A stretch of DNA of 64,000 bases from Paenibacillus albiflavus (lineage in GTDB: Bacteria > Bacillota > Bacilli > Paenibacillales > NBRC-103111). The notes under the pieces are model-generated. The model did not search any database, was not told the DNA's origin, and saw nothing but the letters and a program-made list of their open reading frames with translations. The position numbers and the translations under genes were made by a program. Shown here piece after piece: positions 9,773-19,413 of this stretch. Where the stretch lies: assembly GCF_004344915.1 (NCBI RefSeq), contig NZ_SKFG01000016.1:93401-157400 (forward strand), in the 5' to 3' direction. The stretch's first letter is position 1, and every line of letters begins with the position of its first letter.

Positions 9773-10927
9773 ATGAAGACTTCATTATGGCTATATTTAT
9801 TCATATTTGTAGCCATGTTTGACTTGCATGCACAATACCCCATACTTTCCCCATTTGCCTTATCCTTAGGTGCTGCACCATCTTTTATTGGATATATCAT
9901 GGGTGTTTATTCCTTAACACATCTTCCTGGCAATATTATTGCCGGCTTTGGAATTGATAAATGGGGCAGCAAAGCTTTCATTGTCCTCTCACTGATTGTA
10001 GCAGGGATTATTCTCATTTTCCAATCTCAGATTACAGATCCTTGGACACTTCTTTATATTCGTTCTATATCCGGATTTGTCCTTGCTTTTCTATCACCTG
10101 CTTGTCTAGCATTACTAGCCAAAATAGCCAGGGATCGCATTCATCAAAGTAAGTTGATGGCGGGCAATGGCCTTGTACATACACTCGCTTCCGTCGTATC
10201 ACCTGCAGCAGGAGCTTTACTTGTTTCTAAAGTAGGTTTTACAGCGGCATTTGCCATTCTCGGTTGGATTCTAATCGCAACTGGTTTATTTGCTATTATC
10301 GGCGTTAGGGAAACTTCTACAACAAAGTCCAATAAATCCGCTCTCTCTGAACCGCTCCCCGTACCCGAATTAGAAGCAGATGCGCGCGGCAGTAAGATTC
10401 CCTGGCTTTTCTTTTTAATTCCGCTTGCGATTTCTTGTTCTCAAGGAATTCTGTTTTTTGAGCTGCCACTCATCGCTACAACACGCAGCGCTGTTGTCAC
10501 AGCTGGCATTCTGTTCTCGCTCGTCAGTCTTGGTGCTTTATTAACGCTATCTTTCGTCTTTCTGAACCGATTTTCGCCTTTATATCGAACGGTATTCGGC
10601 GCTTTAACGCTTGCCTTTATCTTCTTTGGTATCGCTGTGCAATGGCCCATTCCGCTCTATGCTGCCTTGTTTATGATCGGCATGACTAAAGGGATTATTT
10701 TCCCTGCACTATCTACTTTACTTGCGGCGATAACGCCTAGCTCCAAATACGGCAGAGCCTTCTCCTTCTTATCCATTGCTTTCTCGCTTGGCTCATTTAT
10801 CGGTCCAATCCTGGCGGGAAATCTAAGGGGTGTCGTCTCTTCCTACTATATTGCATTTATGATACTCATGATCGCACTCCTTGTGCTTCCTTTACGTAAA
10901 TTTAACTCCATTCTCGTAAGTCGATAG
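9773..10927 (+). CDS. MFS transporter, 384 aa
   Basis: The start is placed at ATG 9773 (MKTSLWLYLF), after GTGAGGTGACG; the open frame from 9629 lacks a binding site and overlaps the divergent 50-aa gene leader. About 12 hydrophobic segments with the motif GFGIDKWGSK between helices 2 and 3 (motif A of the major facilitator superfamily) and a long polar loop at about 170-200 between the two halves. It probably exports a drug or metabolite; substrate unknown. It has its own terminator downstream. Confidence 0.85.
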   Translation: MKTSLWLYLFIFVAMFDLHAQYPILSPFALSLGAAPSFIGYIMGVYSLTHLPGNIIAGFGIDKWGSKAFIVLSLIVAGIILIFQSQITDPWTLLYIRSISGFVLAFLSPACLALLAKIARDRIHQSKLMAGNGLVHTLASVVSPAAGALLVSKVGFTAAFAILGWILIATGLFAIIGVRETSTTKSNKSALSEPLPVPELEADARGSKIPWLFFLIPLAISCSQGILFFELPLIATTRSAVVTAGILFSLVSLGALLTLSFVFLNRFSPLYRTVFGALTLAFIFFGIAVQWPIPLYAALFMIGMTKGIIFPALSTLLAAITPSSKYGRAFSFLSIAFSLGSFIGPILAGNLRGVVSSYYIAFMILMIALLVLPLRKFNSILVSR

Positions 10928-10943
10928 ACGGCACAAATCATAT

Positions 10944-10975
10944 TCGGGTGTGGGCAACAAACTGCTCGCACCCGA
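10944..10975 (+). terminator. Intrinsic terminator after MFS gene
   Basis: Imperfect GC-rich hairpin (TTCGGGTG... / ...CACCCGAG, with internal GCA/TGC pairing) followed by GCTTTGTTTA, 16 bases after the MFS stop codon. Confidence 0.6.
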
Positions 10976-11108
10976 GCTTTGTTTATGCTTAACTATTCAT
11001 AGAACGTTCTATTTCTTGTGAATACTACTTTTAACCATAATTATTTCCAGATCCTGATTGTTACACACCTCTTATTTATGCATTCAGCAATGAAAGGAAC
11101 TGAGCCAA

Positions 11109-11468
11109 TTGTCTATCGTCATTATTGTTGAAGGAAAGAATGATCGTTCTAAACTCCGTCATATCCTTAACTCTGAGATCGAAATTGTTTGTACATATGG
11201 AACACCTAGCACGGATCGGTTAGAGAAGCTTAAGCATATCGTCAAGGAACGGGAAGTATTTCTATTCACCGATAATGATTCGTCAGGCAAAAAGATCAGA
11301 GGACTACTCCGCGACATTTTCCCTGATGCTGAGCAGATCTATACGCGTAAAGGTTACGCTGGAGTCGAAGGTACGCCAGATGAATACCTCTTGCTGCAGC
11401 TCGATAAGGCTGGGCTTGGCGACTATATTGTTACGACTCCTGATGAAAACAAACAGCTCAGGGATTAG
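11109..11468 (+). CDS. Small TOPRIM-domain protein
   Basis: A 119-residue protein that is almost only a TOPRIM fold: the catalytic Glu in IIVEGKNDR near residue 8 and the DxD-type motif LFTDNDSSG near 55. This is the nucleotidyl-transfer/hydrolase core found in DnaG, RNase M5 and OLD proteins. The size and sequence resemble the stand-alone RNase M5-like YusF group rather than the longer 5S-maturase RnmV. The start is TTG 11109 behind AAAGGAAC. RNA or DNA cleavage is possible; the substrate is unknown. Confidence 0.75.
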   Translation: MSIVIIVEGKNDRSKLRHILNSEIEIVCTYGTPSTDRLEKLKHIVKEREVFLFTDNDSSGKKIRGLLRDIFPDAEQIYTRKGYAGVEGTPDEYLLLQLDKAGLGDYIVTTPDENKQLRD

Positions 11469-11495
11469 CTATTATAAGCCTCCTGAGCTGCATGA

Positions 11496-12152
11496 TTATT
11501 TTTCTTTAATTAAGGTTTTCATATCTTTGACGATCATATCAGGTGTAATAGCTTCATCCAGAATATCATAATAAGCCCGAATGACGTTATGTTTATCAAC
11601 TAGCAGAGCGATATTGGTATGCATGAAATTGCCTTTATCATCTTTCATAACACCAATTCCATACTTCTCAGCAAGCTTCTTCATTTCTTCCTCATCATTC
11701 CCGCGAAGGAATGTCCAGCCCTTCTCATCTACCCCATAGCTTTCGGCGAATTGTTTAAGCCTTGCCGCTGTATCGCGCTTAGGATCGAATGATATCGAAA
11801 TCATATTCACCTTGTCCCCGAACAAACCTTTGTCTATTAGCGATTTCTGTAAGAACGTTAAATTCTGTGTTGTAGCAGGACATACATCTGGACAGAAAGA
11901 GAAGAAGAAATAAACTACCTTTACTTTATCATCATAATCCGCCAATTTAACTGTCTTGCCATTTGAATCCTCTAATTCAAAGTCAGCTGCATAGATACGA
12001 GTATCTTCGCCCTTCGCATTCGTAGTGGAGATCAAACGACCGCTACCCTTATCCGAGCTAGCCAATAACCGATAGCCGAATGATGCAATGATAAGCAGAA
12101 GGACAATGATAATACCTGCTTTGAACCAATTTTTCTGCATAAAAGCGGCCAT
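11496..12152 (-). CDS. SCO1/SenC-family cytochrome oxidase copper chaperone
   Basis: An N-terminal membrane anchor (about 10-30) is followed by a thioredoxin-fold domain with the copper-binding CPDVCP motif (CxxxC) at about 98-103 and the ligand His in FMHTN near 180. These are the full metal-binding set of SCO proteins, which deliver copper to the CuA centre of cytochrome c oxidase on the outer face of the membrane (B. subtilis YpmQ/Sco). It starts three bases after the ctaB stop, so the two assembly genes are translationally linked. Confidence 0.92.
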   Translation of the reverse strand: MAAFMQKNWFKAGIIIVLLLIIASFGYRLLASSDKGSGRLISTTNAKGEDTRIYAADFELEDSNGKTVKLADYDDKVKVVYFFFSFCPDVCPATTQNLTFLQKSLIDKGLFGDKVNMISISFDPKRDTAARLKQFAESYGVDEKGWTFLRGNDEEEMKKLAEKYGIGVMKDDKGNFMHTNIALLVDKHNVIRAYYDILDEAITPDMIVKDMKTLIKEK

Positions 12153-12155
12153 TTA

Positions 12156-13127
12156 CTAACCCACCTTCACTGTATCAAGAATCATAAGCAATAATAATAT
12201 CGTCAGGTAATTAATGGAGAAAAGGAACATTTTCTTCGCCCATTTCTCTTCATTTTCATTCTTCAAACCGATAAAACCTATGATTGCCCAAGCTAATCCT
12301 AGCACTGTTGCCCCGATCAAATAGAAGATCCCCGTATAACCATAGACAGTTAGTAAAATAGAAACCGGTACAATGATCACGATATATCGCATCATTGCGA
12401 GCTTCGTAACTACCGCTCCTTTAACAACAGGGAGAAGCGGAAATCCTGCAGCACGATAATCCTCTGTACGCATAATGCCAAGCGCCCAAAAATGTGGTGG
12501 CTGCCACAGAAACAAAAATGCAAATAAAATCAACGCACCCGCTACTCCTGGTGTATTATCAAGAGAATAGTAGCCAATTACTGGAGGCATTGCACCAGAG
12601 AAAGCACCCACAAAGGTACTCCATGTTGAAGTCCGCTTAAACCATGCCGTATAAATCCATACATAGATGAAAAGTCCAAGTATTGCAAACAAAGCTGCAA
12701 GCATCGTCGTGCCAAAAAACAGCATCGTTAGTCCAACAATACCAAGCACGATCCCATAAGTGAGTACGACCGAAGGCTTCATCAGCCCGCTTGGCAATGC
12801 ACGTTTGCTAGTACGAGCCATTTTGGCATCCATATCACGGTCTAAATAATTGTTTAGTACGGTTCCGCAAGCCATCACAAGCGCTGTACCCACTAAGGAA
12901 CAGAATAGTACTAACCAGCTATCAATATGCTTGCCAGATGCGATCCAGAAACCTGCAAATGTTGCAATTGAGTTGGAGATAACGATTCCTGGCTTCGTTA
13001 ATCTATAATAATCCTTTATTGTTGCACGCTGTTTCACTTCTCCATGCGCAGCAGCTTCTTCTAAGCTATTAGACATACCCTCTATAGCTTCTGATGCAGC
13101 TTCATCCATGCTTATTGTTTTATCCAT
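12156..13127 (-). CDS. ctaB: Protoheme IX farnesyltransferase (heme O synthase)
   Basis: A UbiA-family membrane prenyltransferase of 323 residues that adds a farnesyl group to heme B to form heme O for aa3/caa3-type oxidases. The polyprenyl-diphosphate motif NNYLDRDMDAKM is at about 98-109. About nine membrane helices follow a soluble N-terminal extension of about 35 residues. ATG 13127 is preceded by GGAGGAGTG. It is co-transcribed with the SCO gene; no oxidase subunit genes are in the window. Confidence 0.93.
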   Translation of the reverse strand: MDKTISMDEAASEAIEGMSNSLEEAAAHGEVKQRATIKDYYRLTKPGIVISNSIATFAGFWIASGKHIDSWLVLFCSLVGTALVMACGTVLNNYLDRDMDAKMARTSKRALPSGLMKPSVVLTYGIVLGIVGLTMLFFGTTMLAALFAILGLFIYVWIYTAWFKRTSTWSTFVGAFSGAMPPVIGYYSLDNTPGVAGALILFAFLFLWQPPHFWALGIMRTEDYRAAGFPLLPVVKGAVVTKLAMMRYIVIIVPVSILLTVYGYTGIFYLIGATVLGLAWAIIGFIGLKNENEEKWAKKMFLFSINYLTILLLLMILDTVKVG

Positions 13128-13162
13128 TCTAGAAAACTCACTCCTCCAAACAAGTCTATAAC

Positions 13163-13214
13163 AAGAAGAAACGGTTCCACCGTCTTTATAAGACGATTGC
13201 GTTTCTTAAGGTAT
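13163..13214 (+). repeat. Dispersed structured repeat, copy 2
   Basis: Outer arms AAGAAACG and CGTTTCTT, inner hairpin ACGGT-TCC-ACCGT, then AAGGTA, in the 336-base gap between ctaB and the YfhP-like gene. The rest of that gap (13215-13463) is AT-rich and holds no ORF; it should contain the divergent promoters. Confidence 0.65.
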
Positions 13215-13463
13215 TACATAAAATTTATAAGACGAATGTTATAAATTCTATAATACTTAACAAACAGCCTATTTGCCCCAATATTATTTTATCATACCAA
13301 ATGATTTAATTCATTGACAACAAACTTGCCCCACTTGTCATGAATTTGTCGATTCCTCCGCATCACTTAAAAATGGGCTGATTGGTTTCGGTCAAAACAT
13401 GGTAAACTAATCTTATAAATGTTCGTCTTGCAATTGACTTCACGTCATCTAGGAGGGGACTTA

Positions 13464-14447
13464 TTGGACTCAGCTACACACTTCGTGATCGGTCTCGGGC
13501 TAGCTGGACTCGCCCATATTGACCCTGTAATCGCAAATGATTCAACTGCTATGGTAGCTGTTCTGTTCGGCACATCGATCGGCTCTCAAATCCCAGATAG
13601 CGATAGTGTCTTTCGACTTAAAAACAATGCAGCGTATATTCGAATGCATCGCGGCATATCCCATTCCATCCCTCTTCTTGTAATCTGGACTGCCCTAATT
13701 ACACTCACGATAATGCTCTTTGTCCATGGACTGCCTTTCTGGCATATTGCCATGTGGGTTGGAATAGCCGTATTCGTTCATGTGTTTATGGATTTGTTCA
13801 ACACCTACGGAACTCAAATGTTATGGCCATTCTCCAAAAAGTGGATTTCCTGGAACATCATCCATATCTTTGATCCATTTATATTTGGAACTCATGTGAT
13901 TGCTATCGTGATCTGGGCCATAAGATGGAGCGAACCTGCGGTTATTTTCCCTTTTCTCTATATCTTGATTGGCCTATATTATATTTGGCGAACATTAGCC
14001 CATCAGGTGATTGAACGAAATCTTTATCACAAAGATCATACGTATCTAAATGGCGATAAATATTATCTGATTCCAACTATACAAATTGGCAATTGGAACA
14101 TTGTGAAACGACGAGCAGATGCTTCCTACCAGTTAGGTGAACTGAAACGAGGACGCCTGAATTGGATTGATCAAGTGGATTGTCATCAGCATCCTGCAGT
14201 TGAACAATCGAAGCTGCATCCAGACATTCAAGCTTTATTATATTTTACTTCTTTTGCCTGCGCAGAAGTTCGCGAGCATGATTATGGGTTTGAGGTGCGT
14301 TGGGTCGATGTGCGTTATCGTCATCGCAAGCAATATCCATTCGTCGCGGTCCTGCTTATGGATCACCAATATCAAACGATAGGCTCGTACATTGGATGGT
14401 TGAATGAAGAGAAGCTTGAGAAGAAGCTCGGTATGAACTTTCAATAA
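13464..14447 (+). CDS. yfhP: YfhP-like membrane protein of the YdjM/DUF457 'metal-dependent hydrolase' family
   Basis: TTG at 13464 follows AGGAGGGG by five bases and begins MDSATHFVIGLGLAGLAHID, the conserved start of this family; the ATG at 13419 has no binding site. At 327 residues it equals the usual length of B. subtilis YfhP. The His/Asp-rich membrane segments (SATHF, MHRGISHSIPL, HVFMDLFNTYGTQML) are the putative metal ligands. The cytoplasmic C-terminal half is soluble. Biochemical activity is not established for the family. Confidence 0.8.
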   Translation: MDSATHFVIGLGLAGLAHIDPVIANDSTAMVAVLFGTSIGSQIPDSDSVFRLKNNAAYIRMHRGISHSIPLLVIWTALITLTIMLFVHGLPFWHIAMWVGIAVFVHVFMDLFNTYGTQMLWPFSKKWISWNIIHIFDPFIFGTHVIAIVIWAIRWSEPAVIFPFLYILIGLYYIWRTLAHQVIERNLYHKDHTYLNGDKYYLIPTIQIGNWNIVKRRADASYQLGELKRGRLNWIDQVDCHQHPAVEQSKLHPDIQALLYFTSFACAEVREHDYGFEVRWVDVRYRHRKQYPFVAVLLMDHQYQTIGSYIGWLNEEKLEKKLGMNFQ

Positions 14448-14458
14448 ACGATTATATA

Positions 14459-14503
14459 CCCAATCCGTATGAAGAATCACAATTGATTCTCATTCGTATT
14501 GGG
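14459..14503 (+). terminator. Intrinsic terminator of yfhP-like gene
   Basis: Long hairpin (CCCAATCCGTATGAAGAATCA with its near-complement), then ATTTCTTTTGATTT on the plus strand, 12 bases after the stop codon. Confidence 0.7.
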
Positions 14504-14538
14504 ATTTCTTTTGATTTATCGGCAAAAAAAGCAAATAA

Positions 14539-14572
14539 AGGCCCAAGAGAACAATCGAGTTCTCCTGGGCCT
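14539..14572 (-). terminator. Intrinsic terminator of SASP gene
   Basis: Hairpin AGGCCCAAGAGAAC / GTTCTCCTGGGCCT with a six-base loop; on the minus strand it is followed by TTTATTTGCTTTTTTT. It ends the SASP transcript. Confidence 0.75.
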
Positions 14573-14601
14573 GTCATGATTGTGATATAGATGACTATAG
14601 T

Positions 14602-14811
14602 TTATGAGCTTTGTCCTGACATGGATTGTTCAGCCATTTGTACTAATTTCTTAGTAATTTGGCCTCCCAAAGATCCTGTTTCACGAGAAGTCATATTGCC
14701 ATAGTATCCATTTTGAGGAATTTGTACGTTTAACTCTTGAGCAGCTTCAACCTTCATTTGTTGAATTGCTTTTTGTGCTTGTGGAACTACTAGATTGTTG
14801 CTTCTAGCCAT
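14602..14811 (-). CDS. Alpha/beta-type small acid-soluble spore protein
   Basis: A 69-residue DNA-binding protein that coats and protects chromosomal DNA in dormant spores. It shows both family signatures: KVEAAQELNV (region cut by the GPR protease during germination) and GSLGGQITKKLVQMAEQ (C-terminal helix). The length is typical. It is preceded by a good sigma-G promoter (14874-14902) and followed by a strong terminator, so it is a monocistronic forespore gene. Confidence 0.95.
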   Translation of the reverse strand: MARSNNLVVPQAQKAIQQMKVEAAQELNVQIPQNGYYGNMTSRETGSLGGQITKKLVQMAEQSMSGQSS

Positions 14812-14873
14812 TGTGGAATAACACTCCTTTCAGTATGATGATTGTGTAGATGTATTTTGCAAGCTTGCACCCT

Positions 14874-14902
14874 TATTATGCGATGCAGCCTAAATAATAT
14901 AC
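14874..14902 (-). promoter_or_regulatory. Sigma-G-type promoter of SASP gene
   Basis: On minus, GTATA (14902-14898), 17-base spacer, CATAATA (14880-14874), matching the forespore sigma-G pattern (GMATR / CATWHTA) with one mismatch, 63 bases before the SASP start codon. Confidence 0.65.
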
Positions 14903-14922
14903 ACAAAGGAGTGATGAATCTC

Positions 14923-15129
14923 ATGCAACGTCCACTTGCTTTTGGTTTTGCTATTATCGGTACGGTATTCCTTCTTGCAATCGCTTATTTCATCTCATCA
15001 CGCCAGCCTTGGATGCTGTTAGCATCCACCCTGCTCGCACTAGGATTCTTCGGCTTTAGCTTCGCCTATAAGGCTAGAATGAGACGCAAGCAAGAGTCTG
15101 AGCAGAATCAGGACGCAAAGAATTTATAA
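14923..15129 (+). CDS. Small membrane protein, possibly YlaF/DUF5325-like
   Basis: 68 residues from ATG 14923 (an in-frame ATG at 14914 sits too close to the AAAGGAG site). Two hydrophobic helices (about 5-22 and 30-50) are followed by a basic/acidic tail (RMRRKQESEQNQD). The size and topology recall the YlaF (DUF5325) group, but similarity is weak. Function unknown. It is divergent from the SASP promoter region. Confidence 0.55.
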   Translation: MQRPLAFGFAIIGTVFLLAIAYFISSRQPWMLLASTLLALGFFGFSFAYKARMRRKQESEQNQDAKNL

Positions 15130-15154
15130 ACTGAACGTTATAAATTCGATGTTT

Positions 15155-16135
15155 CTAAAGATGAAAACCCATACGCTCTTTCACTAATCGTAAAGTTTGA
15201 TTAGCTGTCTCAGATGCACGCTCAGCTCCATCACGCAAAATGGCAGGAAGTTCGCCCGATGAGCGAATATCGCGGTAACGCGCCTGAATTGGAGCTAGCG
15301 TCTCTACAACAGCCTCCGCTACATCCTTCTTGAACTGTCCATAGCCCTGTCCTTCATATCTCGCTTCAATATCAGCGATTGATAAATTCGAGCACTCTGA
15401 GAAAATACTCATCAAGTTGCTGATTTCCGGCTTATTTACGCGATCATATTTAACTTCTCGACCAGAATCCGTTACAGCGCGAGACAATTTTTTGCGAATG
15501 ACATCCGGCTCATCTAAGATCAGAATAAAGCTGCCTGCATTCGGATTGCTCTTGCTCATCTTTTTGCTTGCATCGTCAAGCGACATAATTCTAGCACCAT
15601 ACTCAGGCGTATAAGCTTCTGGAATGGCAAATGTTTCACCAAAACGATTGTTAAACCGATTAGCTAGATCACGAGTCAGTTCTAAATGCTGCTTCTGATC
15701 GTCTCCTACTGGAACCAGTGTAGCCTGGTAGAGTAAGATGTCTGCTGCCATTAAAGATGGATACGTAAATAATCCCGCTCCAACAGATTCTTTTCCTTCT
15801 GATTTATCTTTAAATTGCGTCATTCGCTCAAGCTCACCCATATACGTGAGCGTCGTCATCAACCATCCAAGCTCTGCATGTGCGGGTACATGCGATTGCA
15901 GGAATAATGCGGATTTAGCGGGATCAATCCCTGCCGCAAGAAATACCGCCGCTGCCGCTTCTACATTCTCACGAAATGCTGCTGGTTCTTGAGGTACAGT
16001 TACCGAATGCAAATCCACTACTGAAAAATAACACTCATGATCATACTGAAGCTTGGCAAAGTTACGCAATGCTCCAATATAGTTGCCAATCGTTAGATTT
16101 CCTGTTGCCTGAATACCTGAAAGTACTTTAGCCAT
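15155..16135 (-). CDS. trpS: Tryptophanyl-tRNA synthetase
   Basis: Class I synthetase that charges tRNA-Trp. The start is ATG 16135 (MAKVLSGIQATGNLTIGNYIGA, the canonical opening with TIGN as the HIGH-like motif), eight bases after GGAGGG; the open frame extending to 16285 is inside the T-box leader. The KMSKS motif is intact (DDASKKMSKSNP). Length 326, standard. Expression is controlled by the Trp T-box upstream. A tRNA-Trp gene is present at 62235-62308. Confidence 0.95.
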   Translation of the reverse strand: MAKVLSGIQATGNLTIGNYIGALRNFAKLQYDHECYFSVVDLHSVTVPQEPAAFRENVEAAAAVFLAAGIDPAKSALFLQSHVPAHAELGWLMTTLTYMGELERMTQFKDKSEGKESVGAGLFTYPSLMAADILLYQATLVPVGDDQKQHLELTRDLANRFNNRFGETFAIPEAYTPEYGARIMSLDDASKKMSKSNPNAGSFILILDEPDVIRKKLSRAVTDSGREVKYDRVNKPEISNLMSIFSECSNLSIADIEARYEGQGYGQFKKDVAEAVVETLAPIQARYRDIRSSGELPAILRDGAERASETANQTLRLVKERMGFHL

Positions 16136-16185
16136 TTTTAGAACCCTCCATATATAAATTAATTTCATAGCTAACCAAAAAAGAA

Positions 16186-16475
16186 ACCAAAAAAGGCCTT
16201 CCGCCGCAAGGGACGAAAGACCGTGATACCACCCTAATTTACTCTTTGAGCTCAAACCTACACCAATACGCTCAAAAAGCCTCATTATTGCCCTGTTAAC
16301 GGAGGACTGCCGTATTACATACTAAGAAATAAGCTCAATCATGACTTATTCCTGTTCTGATCTAAGCTCAAGGATCCATTCACCCGCCTGCTCCACCGAT
16401 TTGCACCTACCATCGGCTCTCTGTCGTCACATATGCGGAGTACTAATTCCTCTCATTGCCAGTTCTTATTTTTTA
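16186..16475 (-). promoter_or_regulatory. T-box riboswitch (tRNA-Trp specific) controlling trpS
   Basis: Read on minus, stem I runs from about 16470 with the apical CCGATGGTAGGTGCAAATCGG-like arm, then the specifier loop GTGAATGGATCC with UGG (Trp codon) at 16378-16376. The T-box proper, AGGGTGGTATCACGG, is at 16235-16221. The terminator stem (GGTCTTTCGTCC... / ...GGCGGAAGGCC, allowing G-U) ends in TTTTTT at about 16186. In this known mechanism, uncharged tRNA-Trp pairs with the specifier and the T-box and prevents termination. Confidence 0.9.
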
Positions 16476-16477
16476 CT

Positions 16478-16505
16478 ATTATACCCACAACTTACGTAAA
16501 GTCAA
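16478..16505 (-). promoter_or_regulatory. Sigma-A promoter of trpS
   Basis: TTGACT (16505-16500), 16-base spacer, TATAAT (16483-16478) on minus, directly upstream of the T-box leader. Confidence 0.8.
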
Positions 16506-16603
16506 CCAGCTTACAAATAATTCATTTGACAAAGCTTGTCAATGCTATAAAACTTATAGTAGGATACGCTATTCCTATTTAGCATACTTAGGAGGATCAG
16601 ATT

Positions 16604-17560
16604 ATGATTACAGAACAGATCTGGCATGGAGAAACCGTACATATTCTCGAGAACGACAAGCTGTCAATCACCCTATGTCCCGCAATCAACAACAACTTAA
16701 TTCGCATTTGGGACAAAACATTAGAGCGCGAGGTGCTCCGCGTTCCTGATGATCCAGCAGCGTTACGTGCGAATCCGGCGCATTTTGGCACACCAATCCT
16801 TATGCCGCCGAATCGGATTATAGGTGGGGCATTTACATTTGATGGAAGACCTTATCAATTCTTAATTAACCGTCCGAACAATATGCATAATCATGGCGTC
16901 CTACAGGCGCTTCCATGGAAAGTTAAACAGGTACACGAGGATCAAGAAGTCATCTCCATTACTTCCACTTTCCGTACATTCGACCATCCCGTGGTGATGG
17001 AGCAATTTCCGCATGATTTTGAATTAGAGGTTACATATGAGCTCGTTGGCTCCACACTTAATCATAAAGTGAAGGCGACAAACTATAGTGAACTCAAGGC
17101 ACCATTTGGCTATGGACTACATACCTGGTTCTTGCTCGATCACAAACCGCAAGACTGGAAATTCACACTCCCCGTTTCTGGAATATGGGAGCTTGGAAGT
17201 GATCTCATGCCAACAGGGCAAATCCTACCGCTTGGCGAATTACAAGGCTTACCTGAGGGAATATCCCTTAAAGGAACGGACTTTGACACTGTATTCCATA
17301 TCGGCAATGAAGAATATCCTCATGTTGCGACACTTGAAGATGACAGATGCATCATTCGTTACTCCGCGCCATCTGATAAATTCAAGCATTGGGTCATTTA
17401 TACAAAAGGAGAAGCAGATAATTTCATCTGTGCCGAGCCTTACACTTGGGTGACGAATGCACCAAATGTGCCTCGGGATGCTGAGTTAACGGGCATCATC
17501 GGTATTCCATCTGGAGAATCGATCGAATTAGATATCCTTTTGGATATTTCATACAAATAA
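16604..17560 (+). CDS. Aldose 1-epimerase family protein (GalM-like)
   Basis: A 318-residue cytoplasmic sugar mutarotase-fold protein. The family hallmarks are NRIIGGAFTFDG, the catalytic-type His pair in NNMHNHGVL at about 93-98, the second His in GYGLHTWF near 180 and the general-base Glu in ICAEPYTW near 284. It likely interconverts alpha and beta anomers of a hexose; the substrate could differ from galactose. ATG 16604 follows AGGAGGATCAG. Monocistronic. Confidence 0.85.
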   Translation: MITEQIWHGETVHILENDKLSITLCPAINNNLIRIWDKTLEREVLRVPDDPAALRANPAHFGTPILMPPNRIIGGAFTFDGRPYQFLINRPNNMHNHGVLQALPWKVKQVHEDQEVISITSTFRTFDHPVVMEQFPHDFELEVTYELVGSTLNHKVKATNYSELKAPFGYGLHTWFLLDHKPQDWKFTLPVSGIWELGSDLMPTGQILPLGELQGLPEGISLKGTDFDTVFHIGNEEYPHVATLEDDRCIIRYSAPSDKFKHWVIYTKGEADNFICAEPYTWVTNAPNVPRDAELTGIIGIPSGESIELDILLDISYK

Positions 17561-17587
17561 GCAGCGGTGGACAGCCGAAATAAAGCA

Positions 17588-17612
17588 AAGGAGCAGCAAT
17601 AAGCTGCTCCTT
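17588..17612. terminator. Bidirectional terminator between epimerase and ilvD
   Basis: Perfect 10-bp hairpin AAGGAGCAGC / GCTGCTCCTT with a five-base loop, T-rich on both sides. Confidence 0.7.
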
Positions 17613-17627
17613 CACTCTTTTATCCAA

Positions 17628-19310
17628 TTAGATCTTCAAAACGCCACCCATTGATGCATTCGTTACAAGCTTCGAATAACGAGCTAGATAGCCGCTGCTA
17701 ATCTTCGGTTCAAATCCCTTCCAATTCGCACGACGGCGCTCCATTTCTTCATCAGAGATCTGAAGTTCAATTCTACGACCGTCTAAATCAAGCTCAATGA
17801 TATCTCCATCCTCAACAAAGGCAATAGGTCCGCCCTCCGCTGCTTCCGGAGAAATATGCCCGATCGAAATACCGCGTGAAGCCCCAGAGAAACGACCATC
17901 TGTAATTAGACCGACTTTCGCGCCAAGACCCATACCTACGATTTGGGAGGTGGGAGCTAGCATTTCCGGCATACCAGGTCCGCCTTTAGGTCCTTCAAAG
18001 CGGATAACTACAACATGACCTTCCTTCACCTTGCCACTTGCGATCCCTTCAAGCGCTTGCTCTTGTGAATCGAAACAGATCGCAGGTCCAACATGGCGTC
18101 CGCCGACGGATTTATCAACTGCACCAACCTTAATAATCGATCCTTCAGGAGCCAGATTACCGAATAATACAGCAAGTCCGCCGCGTTCGCTATGTGGATT
18201 ATCAAGAGTATGAATAACATCAGTATTCTGAATTTCGCAACCAGCAACATTCTCACGCAGTGTTTGGCCAGTGACCGTAATTTGATCACCATGAATAGCT
18301 CCAGGCTTCTTAAGCAGCTCATGAATAACTGCGCTTACCCCACCAGCATTATGAACATCTTCGATGTGGTAATCAGATGCTGGCGCAATTTTGGCTAGAT
18401 GCGGAACACGAGCTGCAATTTCATTGATCCGTGCAATCGGATATTCAATACCAGCTTCATGTGCTAATGCAAGCGTATGGAGAACTGTATTCGTTGATCC
18501 ACCCATTGCCATATCAAGTGCAAATGCGTTATCGATCGCTTCAACCGTTACGATATCACGAGGTTTGATATCCAGCTTAATCAATTCCATTAATTGTTTA
18601 GCAGAACGCTTAACGAACTCTTTGCGCTCCTCAGAAACAGCAAGGATCGTCCCATTACCAGGCATTGCAAGTCCTAATCCTTCTGCTAGACAGTTCATTG
18701 AGTTGGCAGTAAACATGCCTGAACAAGATCCACAAGTTGGGCAACCATATTGTTCAAGCTCCAGCAATCCTTTTTCATCCAAAGAGCCTGCTTGGTAAGC
18801 ACCTACTCCTTCAAAAACAGATGAAAGTGAGATGGAGCGTCCATCACTTGTTTTACCAGCTTTCATTGGTCCGCCTGATACGAACATTGTCGGAATATTA
18901 ACGCGCAATGCTCCCATCATCATTCCAGGGGTGATTTTATCACAATTCGGTATACATACCATTCCATCAAACCAGTGTGCATTTACGACAGTTTCAAGTG
19001 AATCTGCAATGATTTCACGACTTGGCAGCGAATAACGCATTCCAATGTGGCCCATGGCAATCCCATCGTCTACACCAATTGTATTGAATTCGAACGGCAC
19101 GCCGCCCGCTTCTCTAATCGCTTCTTTAACAATTTTACCGAACTCCTGTAAATGAACGTGACCAGGTACAATATCAATATAGGAGTTACATACCGCAATA
19201 AACGGTTTGCCAAAATCCTCTTCTTTCACTCCTGCCGCTCTAAGCAAGCTGCGGTGAGGAGCACGGTCAAAACCTTTGGTGATCATGTCGCTTCGCATTT
19301 TTGTTGCCAT
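17628..19310 (-). CDS. ilvD: Dihydroxy-acid dehydratase
   Basis: Dehydrates dihydroxy-isovalerate and dihydroxy-methylvalerate in isoleucine and valine synthesis. Fe-S cluster cysteines are visible in [15 protein letters not shown] and [10 protein letters not shown]. The start is ATG 19310 (MATKMRSD), nine bases after AGGAGG; the longer frame to 19343 lacks a site. Length 560, standard. No other branched-chain gene is nearby and I see no T-box in the short 19311-19413 leader. Confidence 0.95.
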   Translation of the reverse strand: MATKMRSDMITKGFDRAPHRSLLRAAGVKEEDFGKPFIAVCNSYIDIVPGHVHLQEFGKIVKEAIREAGGVPFEFNTIGVDDGIAMGHIGMRYSLPSREIIADSLETVVNAHWFDGMVCIPNCDKITPGMMMGALRVNIPTMFVSGGPMKAGKTSDGRSISLSSVFEGVGAYQAGSLDEKGLLELEQYGCPTCGSCSGMFTANSMNCLAEGLGLAMPGNGTILAVSEERKEFVKRSAKQLMELIKLDIKPRDIVTVEAIDNAFALDMAMGGSTNTVLHTLALAHEAGIEYPIARINEIAARVPHLAKIAPASDYHIEDVHNAGGVSAVIHELLKKPGAIHGDQITVTGQTLRENVAGCEIQNTDVIHTLDNPHSERGGLAVLFGNLAPEGSIIKVGAVDKSVGGRHVGPAICFDSQEQALEGIASGKVKEGHVVVIRFEGPKGGPGMPEMLAPTSQIVGMGLGAKVGLITDGRFSGASRGISIGHISPEAAEGGPIAFVEDGDIIELDLDGRRIELQISDEEMERRRANWKGFEPKISSGYLARYSKLVTNASMGGVLKI

Positions 19311-19413
19311 CTTCCGATTCCTCCTATGTTTCTCCCATCCCATATGGGTATAACTTTATAACTTTATTACTTTAAATTTATAAAATTCTAACATAAACTT
19401 TATCACAAAGATA

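Noticed and set aside
16136..16285. N-terminal 50-codon extension of trpS
   Set aside because: It is T-box leader RNA; the proper start with a binding site is 16135.
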